From positions 1 through 34,217 of the forward strand of contig NZ_KE340330.1 in assembly GCF_000413435.1 (NCBI RefSeq): DNA of 34,217 nucleotides, read 5' to 3'. This DNA comes from Campylobacter ureolyticus ACS-301-V-Sch3b (GTDB lineage Bacteria > Campylobacterota > Campylobacteria > Campylobacterales > Campylobacteraceae). Below, piece by piece: positions 7,738-14,775 of the stretch. A program made the translations under genes and the position numbers. Position 1 is the first letter of the stretch. The number at the start of each line of letters is the position of its first letter. The notes beneath the pieces were generated by a model. That model was given only the letters and a program-made list of their open reading frames with translations. It was not told where the DNA came from and made no database searches.

Positions 7738-7830
7738 ATGAAGCTAGATATTGATTTAAGCAATAAAAACTTACCAAATAAAGCGTATTGCAAAGACTAT
7801 AGTGAATGCTTTTTAGAGATAACTTGCTAG
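7738..7830 (+). CDS. Tiny ORF (30 aa) after gemA
   Basis: ATG 7738 lies 2 nt after the gemA stop and encodes 30 residues with three Cys (KAYCKDYSECFLEITC). It has no strong ribosome site of its own, so it would depend on coupling to gemA. Recorded as possible only. Confidence 0.3.
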   Translation: MKLDIDLSNKNLPNKAYCKDYSECFLEITC

Positions 7831-7850
7831 CCTAATAAAAGGAGTTAAAG

Positions 7851-8039
7851 ATGATTTGTCCATATTGTGCTAATGAAAAAACAAATGTCATCGCTACTGT
7901 TAAAGGGCTAGTTAATGAAAGGTTTAGAAAATGCCCAAAATGTGGTAGAACTTTTAGCACAATCGAAAAAATAAAATCAAAAGATGAAGAGTTAATAGAG
8001 TATGAAAAGGTGGTTAAAGGGAATTTAAAGGGTAGTTAA
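7851..8039 (+). CDS. Small zinc-ribbon protein (NrdR/Ogr-like N-terminus)
   Basis: 62 aa with two CxxC knuckles: CPYC (residues 3-6) and CPKC (28-31) followed by GRTFSTIE. The spacing and the RxxKCPKCGRTF block match the zinc ribbon of NrdR and of small phage zinc-finger activators. The ATP-cone of NrdR is absent, so this is not NrdR. As the last gene of the early/middle operon it could be a late-gene activator like Mor/C in Mu or Ogr in P2. That role is inference. The ribosome site is AAGGAG. Confidence 0.7.
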   Translation: MICPYCANEKTNVIATVKGLVNERFRKCPKCGRTFSTIEKIKSKDEELIEYEKVVKGNLKGS

Positions 8040-8046
8040 TCCCTTT
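8027..8046 (+). terminator. Possible terminator at end of the early operon
   Basis: AAAGGG (8027-8032) pairs with CCCTTT (8041-8046) around an 8-nt loop and is followed by TAAAAC. It overlaps the stop of the zinc-ribbon gene. The stem is short, so it is modest as a terminator. Confidence 0.4.
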
Positions 8047-8090
8047 TAAAACAAATGTAAAATTTATGCAAATTTTCAAGAAAATTTCTA

Positions 8091-8096
8091 TATAAT
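8091..8096 (+). promoter_or_regulatory. Promoter -10 of the accessory cassette
   Basis: TATAAT inside an AT-rich stretch, 24 nt before ATG 8120. A TGTAAAATTTATGCAA sequence lies just upstream (8056-8071) and nearly matches the repeats around the methylase gene at the other end of the phage. The cassette thus seems to have its own promoter, as morons do. Confidence 0.5.
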
Positions 8097-8119
8097 ATAC
8101 GAAAAAGCGAGTTTAAACA

Positions 8120-8619
8120 ATGGAATATTTTCAAGTTAAAAAAATTATAGATGCGTTAAAAACACCAAAAGATATTTTTAAAGTAGATATTCCAAGCATA
8201 TGTGAATCAAATCAAAATAGAACAATAGAGTTAATTAGTAGCCAAATAGATGCTTTGCTTCTTTTTGACATAAGTAAGTATGGTCTTCAAATCAAAAGAA
8301 ATAAAAGCCAACTAAGACATAATAAAACCGATATTATTTTAAGGCTTGATATTTACTCAAAGCATAAAAATTCCAGAGTTTGTAAAATAAAAATCTCCAA
8401 AAGAGCTTAGTAACCTTATGCAAAAGTATTCAGGAGCTGTTTTTGAAAAAGAGCGTTCACACTTACATTTTTTTTGTAAAAGGTTATAATGATAAATGGG
8501 CTTTTCCAATTAGCGAATTTGGGCTAAAAGGAAAAGGAGAGCTAGAGGATGTAGCAAAAGAGTTTTGTGAGTTTTGCAACATCAAAGAAATTGAATTTAT
8601 AAAAAGGAGTTTGTTTTGA
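8120..8619 (+). pseudogene. DUF6978-like accessory gene, frameshifted
   Basis: The frame from ATG 8120 runs to 8410 (ILRLDIYSKHKN near its end). The homologous protein then continues in another frame (SPKELSNLMQKYSGAVF...SHLHFF) and, after a run of eight T at 8468-8475, in a third (VKGYNDKWAFPISEF...FCEFCNIKEIEF) to TGA 8617-8619. Removing one A near 8390 and one T from the T8 run would restore one frame of about 165 codons. The motifs LDI...H, HLHFF, GYNDKWAFP and FCEFCNI match what I recall of the family annotated DUF6978, often encoded before DUF1828 genes. Decay and slippage-based on/off switching both fit; assembly error must also be excluded. Confidence 0.65.
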
Positions 8620-9379
8620 TAGATATAAACTCTTTTATAAATAAATACATACAATACATTCACGCTAATTTTGAAATTGAGGAAATAGATAAAAAAACCT
8701 ATGAGATAACTACACCTTTTTTGGATAGTAGTAATGATTATATAGTTATATATGCCCTTATAAATGGTGACAAAATAAAACTTAGCGATGATAGCGATAC
8801 TTTAAATAGTCTAGCTTTAAAAGGTATGCAGTTTAATACAGAAAAAAGGCAACAAGAACTTGAAATAATTCTTAATGGTTTTGGAATACAAAGAGAAAAT
8901 AATGAGCTTTTTGTTGAGGCTAGTGTGTCAAATTTTGCTTCTAAACAACATAATATTTTACAAGCATTAATAAGTGTAAATGATATGTTTGTTTTAGCAA
9001 ATAATAAAATTTCAAGCTTTTTCTTTGATGATGTAGCAAGATTTTTAGATAGTATAGATGCAAGATATATTTCATCTGTTAGTTTAGAGGGCAAGAGTCA
9101 TTTAAATCATAAATTTGATTTTATAATCTCTAAATCAAAAAAAGCAAAGAAAGACTTATAAAACTTCTTAATAACCCTAAAAAAGACAATTTAAAGTCTT
9201 CTTTGTTTTCATTTTTAGACTTACAAGATGATAGAGTTAAAAATAGTGAAAGTATAATTATTTTAAATGATAGTAATATTACAGTACCAGATGATATCAC
9301 ACAAGCAACAAATCAATATGGCATTAAGCCTATTTTGTGGTCTCAAAAAGAAAACTATAAAAATCTTTTATCGGTTTAG
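8616..9379 (+). pseudogene. DUF1828/DUF1829 accessory gene, frameshifted
   Basis: Starts at TTG 8616, overlapping the previous TGA, with AGGAG at 8606-8610. The first frame (181 aa, to 9161) carries DUF1828: YEITTPFLDSSNDYIVIYALI, LSDDSDTL, ILNGFGIQ, NELFVEAS, HNILQALISVNDMF, SSFFFDDVARFLD. DUF1829 follows (HKFDFIISKSKK). At a run of seven A (9137-9143) the frame is lost. The rest of DUF1829 continues in the next frame (ERLIKLLNNPKKDN...FSFLDLQDD...YGIKPILWSQ) to TAG 9377-9379. One extra A restores about 254 residues, the usual family length. The function of the family is unknown; it pairs with DUF6978 here and elsewhere. Confidence 0.8.
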
Positions 9380-9400
9380 CTTAAATTTGGTTTAATTATT

Positions 9401-9934
9401 TTAATCCCCTTTTAATAAATCATCTTCAATACGCTCTAAGATATCATTTTTTAAATTTCTTTCTAAATTTCCGTTTTTATCAACTGGTAAAAAAGGTCTT
9501 GCAGGAATGCCCTTTTTAGCTGAGCCAAACTGATGCGTTAAGCCATATGGAAAACCGCGTGATTTTGCATAGCTCTCAACCACAACGCTTTTATTACTAG
9601 CTCTAACACCCCAGCTATCTTTTAAATTTGAACTTTCTATTAAAATTCTTTTATCGCCATAAACTCCATAACGCTTTAAAAAGCCACTTTTTAAGGACTT
9701 AGCACCTTTTTTAAAAGCTTTAGTTTTTCCACCTGCATAGCTAAATGCGGTATTTGATGATATAGGTTTCCATTTCTCACCAAATGGGCTAATTTCGTTT
9801 TCAAAACTTTCATCAATGCAAGAGCGCACCATCTCACCGATTGCCCTCAAAGTAGGCTTTAAATTCTTGGTTTTTTTCTCTAAGCTTAAAAGGCTTTTTT
9901 GAATATCTTCAATGCCTGTTATTTTAATTGACAC
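9401..9934 (-). CDS. Virion morphogenesis protein (Mu gpG / phage tail S-like)
   Basis: 177 aa, last gene of the minus-strand head operon. It has the virion morphogenesis family features: N-terminal IKITGIEDIQKSLLSLEKKTKNLKPTLRAIGEM, the FENEISPFGEKWKPIS block, SNLKDSWGVRASNKSVVVES, and the C-terminal THQFGSAKKGIPARPFLPV. In Mu and P2 these proteins act in head completion or tail joining. It starts at GTG 9932-9934 with AAGGAT upstream. The ribosome-site region doubles, on the other strand, as the promoter repeat of tRNA-like RNA 1. Confidence 0.85.
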   Translation of the reverse strand: MSIKITGIEDIQKSLLSLEKKTKNLKPTLRAIGEMVRSCIDESFENEISPFGEKWKPISSNTAFSYAGGKTKAFKKGAKSLKSGFLKRYGVYGDKRILIESSNLKDSWGVRASNKSVVVESYAKSRGFPYGLTHQFGSAKKGIPARPFLPVDKNGNLERNLKNDILERIEDDLLKGD

Positions 9935-9937
9935 AAT

Positions 9938-9961
9938 TTATCCTTTTTATGGTATAATAGT
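9938..9961 (+). promoter_or_regulatory. 24-nt promoter repeat, copy 1 (extended -10)
   Basis: Identical to 10194-10217. It contains TGGTATAAT (TGn then TATAAT at 9953-9958), a consensus extended -10 for sigma-70, after a T-rich stretch as in Campylobacter promoters. Transcription would start about 9963-9966, at the base of the closing stem of the RNA that follows. On the opposite strand the repeat holds the ribosome site of the gpG-like gene. Confidence 0.7.
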
Positions 9962-9966
9962 ATAAA

Positions 9967-10055
9967 CAGATGAAGAGATGGCCCAGATTTGGCAGGGTTC
10001 CAGCTACTTAATGTAGGCTGTATATGACTTGGGTTCGATGCCCGACCTTCATCTG
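9967..10055 (+). ncRNA. tRNA-like RNA 1, antisense strand of head operon
   Basis: An 89-nt element closed by a perfect 9-bp stem, CAGATGAAG (9967-9975) with CTTCATCTG (10047-10055). Before the 3' strand stands a T-arm: TTGGG (10029-10033), loop TTCGATG, CCCGA (10041-10045), then one unpaired C. A D-arm-like segment (GGCCCAGATTTGGCAGGG) and a 7-bp hairpin with one bulge (10001-10020) fill the middle. The loop CTTAATG would give a TAA anticodon, but the base after it is T instead of a purine, and four bases separate the acceptor-like stem from the D-arm. I therefore call it tRNA-like, not a tRNA. It shares AGATG, GCAGG, T-arm and closing-stem geometry with RNA 2. Confidence 0.65.
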
Positions 10056-10058
10056 CTT

Positions 10059-10178
10059 TTATCTCATGTTTTTATATCCAACCTTATCTTTTATAATTGC
10101 TTTATAGTTTATAAGTGGTATTTTTGTAATCGTTGCTATAAAATTATCGGTTTTAAATTTCTTATGAGTTTTTATCAT
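10059..10178 (-). CDS. Orphan MuF C-terminal fragment (39 aa)
   Basis: ATG 10176-10178 with a strong ribosome site (TAGGAGTTGAG) encodes MIKTHKKFKTDNFIATITKI... and then diverges. The first part matches the C-terminal region of the adjacent MuF protein (MLKTHKKFKTDNYIITLDKV). The match at DNA level covers about 45 nt (around 10143-10187 against 10380-10425). It is either a duplication remnant or a small expressed protein carrying the last strands of the nuclease-like domain. tRNA-like RNA 1 ends 3 nt before its stop codon on the other strand. This repeats the relation of RNA 2 to the full MuF gene. Confidence 0.5.
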   Translation of the reverse strand: MIKTHKKFKTDNFIATITKIPLINYKAIIKDKVGYKNMR

Positions 10179-10193
10179 CTCAACTCCTATATT

Positions 10194-10217
10194 TTATCCT
10201 TTTTATGGTATAATAGT
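10194..10217 (+). promoter_or_regulatory. 24-nt promoter repeat, copy 2 (extended -10)
   Basis: An exact copy of 9938-9961 with TGGTATAAT (TATAAT at 10209-10214). The 12-bp closing stem of RNA 2 begins at 10219, so a start site 5-7 nt after the -10 falls on the first bases of the stem. The opposite strand supplies AAGGAT ahead of the orphan fragment. Confidence 0.7.
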
Positions 10218-10218
10218 G

Positions 10219-10308
10219 CTAAATAGCGTGAAGATGTGAAGCTTAAAAGCAGGTAACCACAGGGTAGTGTCCGATGTTGTGGGTTCAAATCCCACCCACG
10301 CTATTTAG
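10219..10308 (+). ncRNA. tRNA-like RNA 2, overlaps 3' end of the MuF gene
   Basis: A 90-nt element closed by a perfect 12-bp stem, CTAAATAGCGTG (10219-10230) with CACGCTATTTAG (10297-10308). The T-arm is GTGGG (10279-10283), loop TTCAAAT, CCCAC (10291-10295), then one unpaired C as in RNA 1. AGATG (10232) and GCAGG (10249) are also shared with RNA 1. The middle is too short and irregular for a normal anticodon arm. Its last 24 nt are antisense to the final codons of the MuF gene. The canonical T-arm on this strand, with the promoter ahead, is the main evidence for an RNA gene. Confidence 0.65.
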
Positions 10309-11529
10309 TTTAACTATTAATTCTTTTTTAATTGCCCGTAAAATGTCTTCTTTATCCACCTTATCAAGCGTAATTATATAGTTATCAGTTTTAAATTTCT
10401 TATGAGTTTTTAACATCTCAATTGGTATTAAATTTAGCCTATTTGGGTCGTTAATATCATCAAATATAAATAAAATATTCTTGTGATTATCCCTTAAATC
10501 AATGTAAATTTTACTCTCATCGCTTAAAATTTTAACGATTTGTCTCATCTCATCTATACTAAAATCGTGATTATACTGCCCTTTTCTTTCAGGTCTTGCA
10601 TGATAAAGCCTATCTTTTGTTAAAATAAGTCCTTTTTTATTTATGTCTTTTAGTGGTAAAATTTTAGAGATTAACTTCATAGTCATTTGACTAAGCATAC
10701 CAACTTGAACTACATTCAAAGGATATTTATAGTTTTTATTTACTATAACTTCATCTATTAACTCATCAAGTCCTTTTTGCCAAATATAAAGATCCCTTTT
10801 TTTATCAAATTCTTTTATGGCAGCTTCTAAGTCTTTGTTTTGAATCAAATTTAAGACTTTTTTAGCTTTTTGTTTAAAAGCACTGTCTAACGCACTCATA
10901 TCATAACTAAAATCATCATGGCTGACATTTGGCAGCTTCCCACTAAATGGCTTCAAACCCTTTCTTTCTAACTGCTTTTTAGAATATCCCTTAACAGTGC
11001 ATCTACAGCCCCAGCCATTTGGTGGGAAGTTGTTTTTCCAAAAAGGATGATCTTTTGGAAGTATTATGCCGTGCATTGCTCTGTGAGTTGGGCGAGTTCG
11101 ACTATCTAAAACAGCGGTGTAGCGGTAATACTCCAAACTACTTTCATCAAGGCTTTGCTTTTTAGCCCCAGCGTAACTTGTCCTTAAATTTGTATCAAAA
11201 ATACGCTTTAAACGGCGCGCTCCAACAAATACTTTTTTTGGCTTACCACTTTTTGGATTATCTACTTCTATCTCACCCCACCAGCCACTTTTTTTAAGAT
11301 GTGGGATTATATCTTTTTTCCATTCATTAAATGTAACGCCGTTATGAAATGCTTTAGTTAGTGAGTTTTGCATATCTTTTAAAAGATCTAAGTTCGTCAT
11401 CTTAGCAATGGTAAAAACTCTTTTATGGGCATCATGCTTAATCTCATCGTAGTCAAAGTGAGCTTCTGGGTTTTTGGCTTTAAATCTAGCTACCAACTCA
11501 TCAGGTTTTTTAAAAAAATCAATCATCAT
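10285..11529 (-). CDS. Minor head protein MuF/gpF with C-terminal nuclease-like domain
   Basis: 414 aa from ATG 11527-11529 (a TTG one codon earlier is also possible). The N-terminal half is the MuF head-morphogenesis domain: NLRTSYAGAKKQ, LEYYRYTAVLDSRTRPTHRAMHGIILP, and FPPNGWGCRCTVKGYS, ending near residue 185. After a helical linker, a separate C-terminal domain (about 270-410: ILTKDRLYHARPERKG..., IYIDLRDNHKNILFIFDD, KTHKKFKTDNYIITLDKV) resembles the barnase/EndoU/colicin/RelE-like (PBECR) nuclease tips fused to MuF proteins, a known class of phage polymorphic toxins. That match is from memory of the fold and motifs and needs a profile search. It overlaps the portal stop. A second copy of part of the tip lies downstream. 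Confidence 0.85.
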   Translation of the reverse strand: MMIDFFKKPDELVARFKAKNPEAHFDYDEIKHDAHKRVFTIAKMTNLDLLKDMQNSLTKAFHNGVTFNEWKKDIIPHLKKSGWWGEIEVDNPKSGKPKKVFVGARRLKRIFDTNLRTSYAGAKKQSLDESSLEYYRYTAVLDSRTRPTHRAMHGIILPKDHPFWKNNFPPNGWGCRCTVKGYSKKQLERKGLKPFSGKLPNVSHDDFSYDMSALDSAFKQKAKKVLNLIQNKDLEAAIKEFDKKRDLYIWQKGLDELIDEVIVNKNYKYPLNVVQVGMLSQMTMKLISKILPLKDINKKGLILTKDRLYHARPERKGQYNHDFSIDEMRQIVKILSDESKIYIDLRDNHKNILFIFDDINDPNRLNLIPIEMLKTHKKFKTDNYIITLDKVDKEDILRAIKKELIVKLNSVGGI

Positions 11530-12808
11530 CAAGCCCTAAAATTTCGGTATTTTCTAAGGCATTTTGCATAACAGTTTCTAAAATATCAATATCCACATCA
11601 TCATAAATTTCATATAATTTATCAAAAGCATCCTCATAAGTCTCACACTCCTTTAATAAAGTGTTTAAACTCTCTTTAATGCGTGATTGTATATCATTTA
11701 AAGGCTTTTTAAAGTTTGAACTAGACATAAAACTATCAAATTTATCAAGTGGTTTTAATGGCATTTTATAATTTAAACTTTTTTTGATTTTATCTTTTGG
11801 AAGTGGTAAATCAAACTCTTTTGCCATATCATCTATATCCATCTCATAACCAAGCGAGCTTAAAATTTGCAAGGTTTGAGCCCTTTGAAGTAGGTTTTTA
11901 TCTTTTTCAAACTGGATATTTAAATCAACTTTTTTACCAAATCTTTGGTAAAATTTCTTAACCTCACGCGTGGCAAATTTAATATCAGCATCAATTATCT
12001 CAAAGCGGTTATTTTCGTGGATTTTACCTTGTGCGTAACTTCCAGTAGTTGCTGTGTTTGAGCTAAGAACTGATCCATTTATACACTTTGCTATCTCAGC
12101 ATCACAGTAACGGATAAACTCCATAAAGTCTTCTTGGCTTCCACGCCCTTCAAGGATTTTGATCGTATCATTTACGCCAAATATCGCATAACTTCCACTT
12201 CTTAGGCTTTCAAATGCTTCACTCATATCTTTAAGCGTTTTTTCATCGCTACTATTAGCCCCACCAATTAACGGCGGAACGCCTAAAAACTCAGCAAATT
12301 TAAGATAAAGGCTTAAAACATATTGTTTGGCATAAGCTATCCAAAGAGTTTTTAACATAGCAGGATTTGAAGTAATGCTTATAAAAAATGGCTCTTTGGC
12401 AACAAAGCGATTTTTGCCTATTTTCAAAGTTGGCAAATTATCTCTAAACTCAATAAACTCCCTTCCAACAGTTTTAACCTTTAAAACCCCGTCATCTCCT
12501 AAAAATAGCTCCATTAGTGAAAAACCTGTAATTCTAGCTTCAATACTAGCTTTTATAATCTCTTCTATGTTTTCATCTTCACTCTCGCCTAGGTTATGAG
12601 TAAAGAATTTATTCAAAGTTGAGTTAAGCCTTTTTTCGCACTCACTGCCTAAGCTTGTATCTTTATCAATTAAGAGATTAAAAAGAGGAAATAGCTCTTG
12701 TTGATTTTTGGTTAGTAGTGCAGCTCTTACTCTACTAGCCGTTAATTCAGTATAATAGCTCATATCTGTTTTTATAAATTCTCTTTTTGGTTTTAAAAAC
12801 TCTTTCAT
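11519..12808 (-). CDS. Portal protein (DUF935, Mu gp29-like)
   Basis: 429 aa from ATG 12806-12808, preceded by TAGGAG; in-frame TTGs at 12811 and 12814 are less likely. DUF935 features: the N-terminal LTASRVRAALLTKNQQELFPLFNLLIDKDTSLGSECEKRL, ASIEARITGFSLMELFLGDDG, and the core KQYVLSLYLKFAEFLGVPPLIGG followed by LEGRGSQEDFMEFIRYCDAEIAKCINGSVLSSNTATTGSYAQGKIH. The portal forms the dodecameric vertex through which DNA is packaged. It lies between large terminase and MuF, the standard Mu order. Confidence 0.93.
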   Translation of the reverse strand: MKEFLKPKREFIKTDMSYYTELTASRVRAALLTKNQQELFPLFNLLIDKDTSLGSECEKRLNSTLNKFFTHNLGESEDENIEEIIKASIEARITGFSLMELFLGDDGVLKVKTVGREFIEFRDNLPTLKIGKNRFVAKEPFFISITSNPAMLKTLWIAYAKQYVLSLYLKFAEFLGVPPLIGGANSSDEKTLKDMSEAFESLRSGSYAIFGVNDTIKILEGRGSQEDFMEFIRYCDAEIAKCINGSVLSSNTATTGSYAQGKIHENNRFEIIDADIKFATREVKKFYQRFGKKVDLNIQFEKDKNLLQRAQTLQILSSLGYEMDIDDMAKEFDLPLPKDKIKKSLNYKMPLKPLDKFDSFMSSSNFKKPLNDIQSRIKESLNTLLKECETYEDAFDKLYEIYDDVDIDILETVMQNALENTEILGLDDD

Positions 12809-12817
12809 CAACAACTC

Positions 12818-14317
12818 CTATCCAAATATCTTTCTTAAAAAATTCTTTTTTTCTCTTTTTATTCTCATAAATTTATTAGCCTTTTCATAATCAAAATTTG
12901 GAGTTCTTGCTATCCTCCATGCAAACTCTAAGCTATCAAGCCCATCATCGTGAGCTGATTTTGGATAAGTATCAAGCTCATCTATAAAAGTGGTGCTAGA
13001 TTTATCAATTAAAATCACGCCATTATTAATTGGTGGTGTTAGGCTATCGATTCTTAGTTCTTTTGCCACGCTGTTTTTAAGAGAAATTATAGGCAAGTAA
13101 ATCCCAAGTTCACTTGCTCTTTTTTCTAAATAATCCTTAAAAAACTCTTGAAAAGCTACAGTTTCAATGGCTATTTTTAAAGGGCGATTTAGTCTTAAAA
13201 TAGCAGCAGCTTCACTTATAATTCGCTCAGCCATAAGCTCGGGACGAAGCTTTGTCATCTTAACTTTTGCATAAAATTTACCTCCTAAAAAGCCCAAAAT
13301 TGCAACACTAAAATAATCCCCTTTTGATTTGCCAAGGCTTGGATCAATTCCTATGTAGTAAGCATCACATAGTGGCATCTCATCAAATGTTTGATATGAT
13401 GAAAAGCTAAGTTCTTCACTACTTAAAGGAAGTTGTTGATACTCGCTTAAAAATGCACCCTTGCTGGCTTTATACTCAAGCATAAATTTAGTTTTATTTA
13501 ACGAACTATCATCTAAAATAAACTCATTAAGGTCAAATTCCTCTAAATTAAGCGGAAACTCTAGCACCAAAGGAAAAGTAAAGCTTTTAAAATCAGCTCT
13601 TTTTTCAAGCCTGTTTAATAAACAATCATAATGAAGTGTTGTGCCAATTGTTATTAAGTTATAGCTTTCATTATCTCTTGCAGGAAGTTTCATAATGGCT
13701 TTTTCAAACCAGTCATAAAGCTTATCTCTTTGACTTTTGGTTTTAACATTTTCATCGTTTTCTAAATCATCGCAAATTATTAAATCTGGTCTAAACCCAC
13801 GCCAGTTCTCACCTCTTATCTTTTTACCTGAGCCATAAACACTTATTTTAAAAGCTTTTTTATTTGCATAAAATACTATCTCCTCATCAGTCCATTTAGC
13901 ACCTTTACAAATGCCAAAGTCATTTATAAACAATGTGTTATTTTCTAGTTCGTCTTTAATAAACTCTAGTGTCTTTTTAGATAGGTCTATGGTAGATGAG
14001 ACAATTACTGTGTTTCTTTTTTTATTTAAAACAGCCATTTCATAAAGCACAAAAAAACGGCTTATTAAGGTTGTTTTAGCTGCACCCCTATAAGCTTTAA
14101 ACATAATATGCCTGTTTTTACTCATTAGTTCTTTATGATTGTCATAGATAAAGTTTCTAAATTTAGAAGTTTCAGGGAATTTTACATGATGATTAAAATA
14201 TATTTCAACCATATTTTTAAAAGAGCTAGTAGCTTTTTTAATACGGTTTTTTTGCAAAGGATCTGTTATTTTATAAAGGTTTTTTAGCTTAGCTCTTAAG
14301 CTCTCAACTTCATTCAT
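12818..14317 (-). CDS. Large terminase subunit (Mu gp28-like)
   Basis: The 499-aa packaging motor. ATPase: a Walker A variant AYRGAAKTT (75-83) and Walker B LIICDDLE (179-186). Nuclease (RNase H fold): D325 in YYIGIDPSLG, E385 in KIAIETVAFQ, and D457/D458/D461 in HDDGLDSLE. Its start overlaps the stop of the DUF1804 gene (ATGA) and the portal follows after 9 nt, giving a tight packaging operon. Mu-type terminases package by headful from the host-phage junction. Confidence 0.95.
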   Translation of the reverse strand: MNEVESLRAKLKNLYKITDPLQKNRIKKATSSFKNMVEIYFNHHVKFPETSKFRNFIYDNHKELMSKNRHIMFKAYRGAAKTTLISRFFVLYEMAVLNKKRNTVIVSSTIDLSKKTLEFIKDELENNTLFINDFGICKGAKWTDEEIVFYANKKAFKISVYGSGKKIRGENWRGFRPDLIICDDLENDENVKTKSQRDKLYDWFEKAIMKLPARDNESYNLITIGTTLHYDCLLNRLEKRADFKSFTFPLVLEFPLNLEEFDLNEFILDDSSLNKTKFMLEYKASKGAFLSEYQQLPLSSEELSFSSYQTFDEMPLCDAYYIGIDPSLGKSKGDYFSVAILGFLGGKFYAKVKMTKLRPELMAERIISEAAAILRLNRPLKIAIETVAFQEFFKDYLEKRASELGIYLPIISLKNSVAKELRIDSLTPPINNGVILIDKSSTTFIDELDTYPKSAHDDGLDSLEFAWRIARTPNFDYEKANKFMRIKREKKNFLRKIFG

Positions 14318-14775
14318 TGTTTTAATGTCCTAGCTAAAATTTCATCAGCATTTGAGGCTAAAAAGTTCATCACAACTTCATTGTTTTCTTTTTTGGCAAT
14401 ATCAGCAATGATCTCAATTGCTTTGCTTATACTTTCTAAAATCTTGGCTTTATCATCTACTTTTAAAGGGGCTTTTAGTTTGTAGTAGGTATTTGTATAT
14501 TCTTTTAAAATTTCAAGTTGGTCTTTTGGGCTTAGTTCTTTTATCTTATTAAAAGCTAACTCATAGCTATTTATTAGGGTTAAAATAAACTCATTTTCAC
14601 TTAAACTTGCTTTGTTCCTACTTGAGTTTAATGCCAGTGCGTCCCAATCAATTCCGTTTTTTAAATCATCAGCTTTTTTATTATACACAGTTTGTCTTGT
14701 TATACCAAAGGTTGTAGCGATATCAGAAATGCTAAAACCTTTGATATACATATTTCTTAATTTTTCATTATTCAA
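14314..14775 (-). CDS. Small terminase-like protein (DUF1804, Mu gp27-like)
   Basis: 153 aa from TTG 14773-14775 with AAGGGAT upstream. An N-terminal HTH (NMYIKGFSISDIATTFGITRQTVYNKK) precedes a helical domain, the DUF1804 layout found just before the large terminase in Mu-like phages. It is the first gene of the minus-strand head operon, so it probably binds the packaging start. The small-subunit role is inferred from fold and place. Confidence 0.85.
   Translation of the reverse strand: MNNEKLRNMYIKGFSISDIATTFGITRQTVYNKKADDLKNGIDWDALALNSSRNKASLSENEFILTLINSYELAFNKIKELSPKDQLEILKEYTNTYYKLKAPLKVDDKAKILESISKAIEIIADIAKKENNEVVMNFLASNADEILARTLKQ

Noticed and set aside
9200..9379. Separate small gene after the DUF1828 frame
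   Set aside because: The translation continues the DUF1829 domain in the next frame, so it is the tail of the frameshifted gene and not a new one.
10029..10226. 65-codon plus-strand frame
   Set aside because: It lies across the T-arm of RNA 1, the reverse of the orphan fragment and promoter repeat 2; the composition is that of a chance frame.
9967..10308. Two ordinary tRNA genes
   Set aside because: The T-arms are convincing, but the anticodon arm is absent in copy 2 and abnormal in copy 1, the closing stems are 9 and 12 bp instead of 7, and no CCA or tRNA-like spacing exists between stem and D-arm. Kept as tRNA-like ncRNA.
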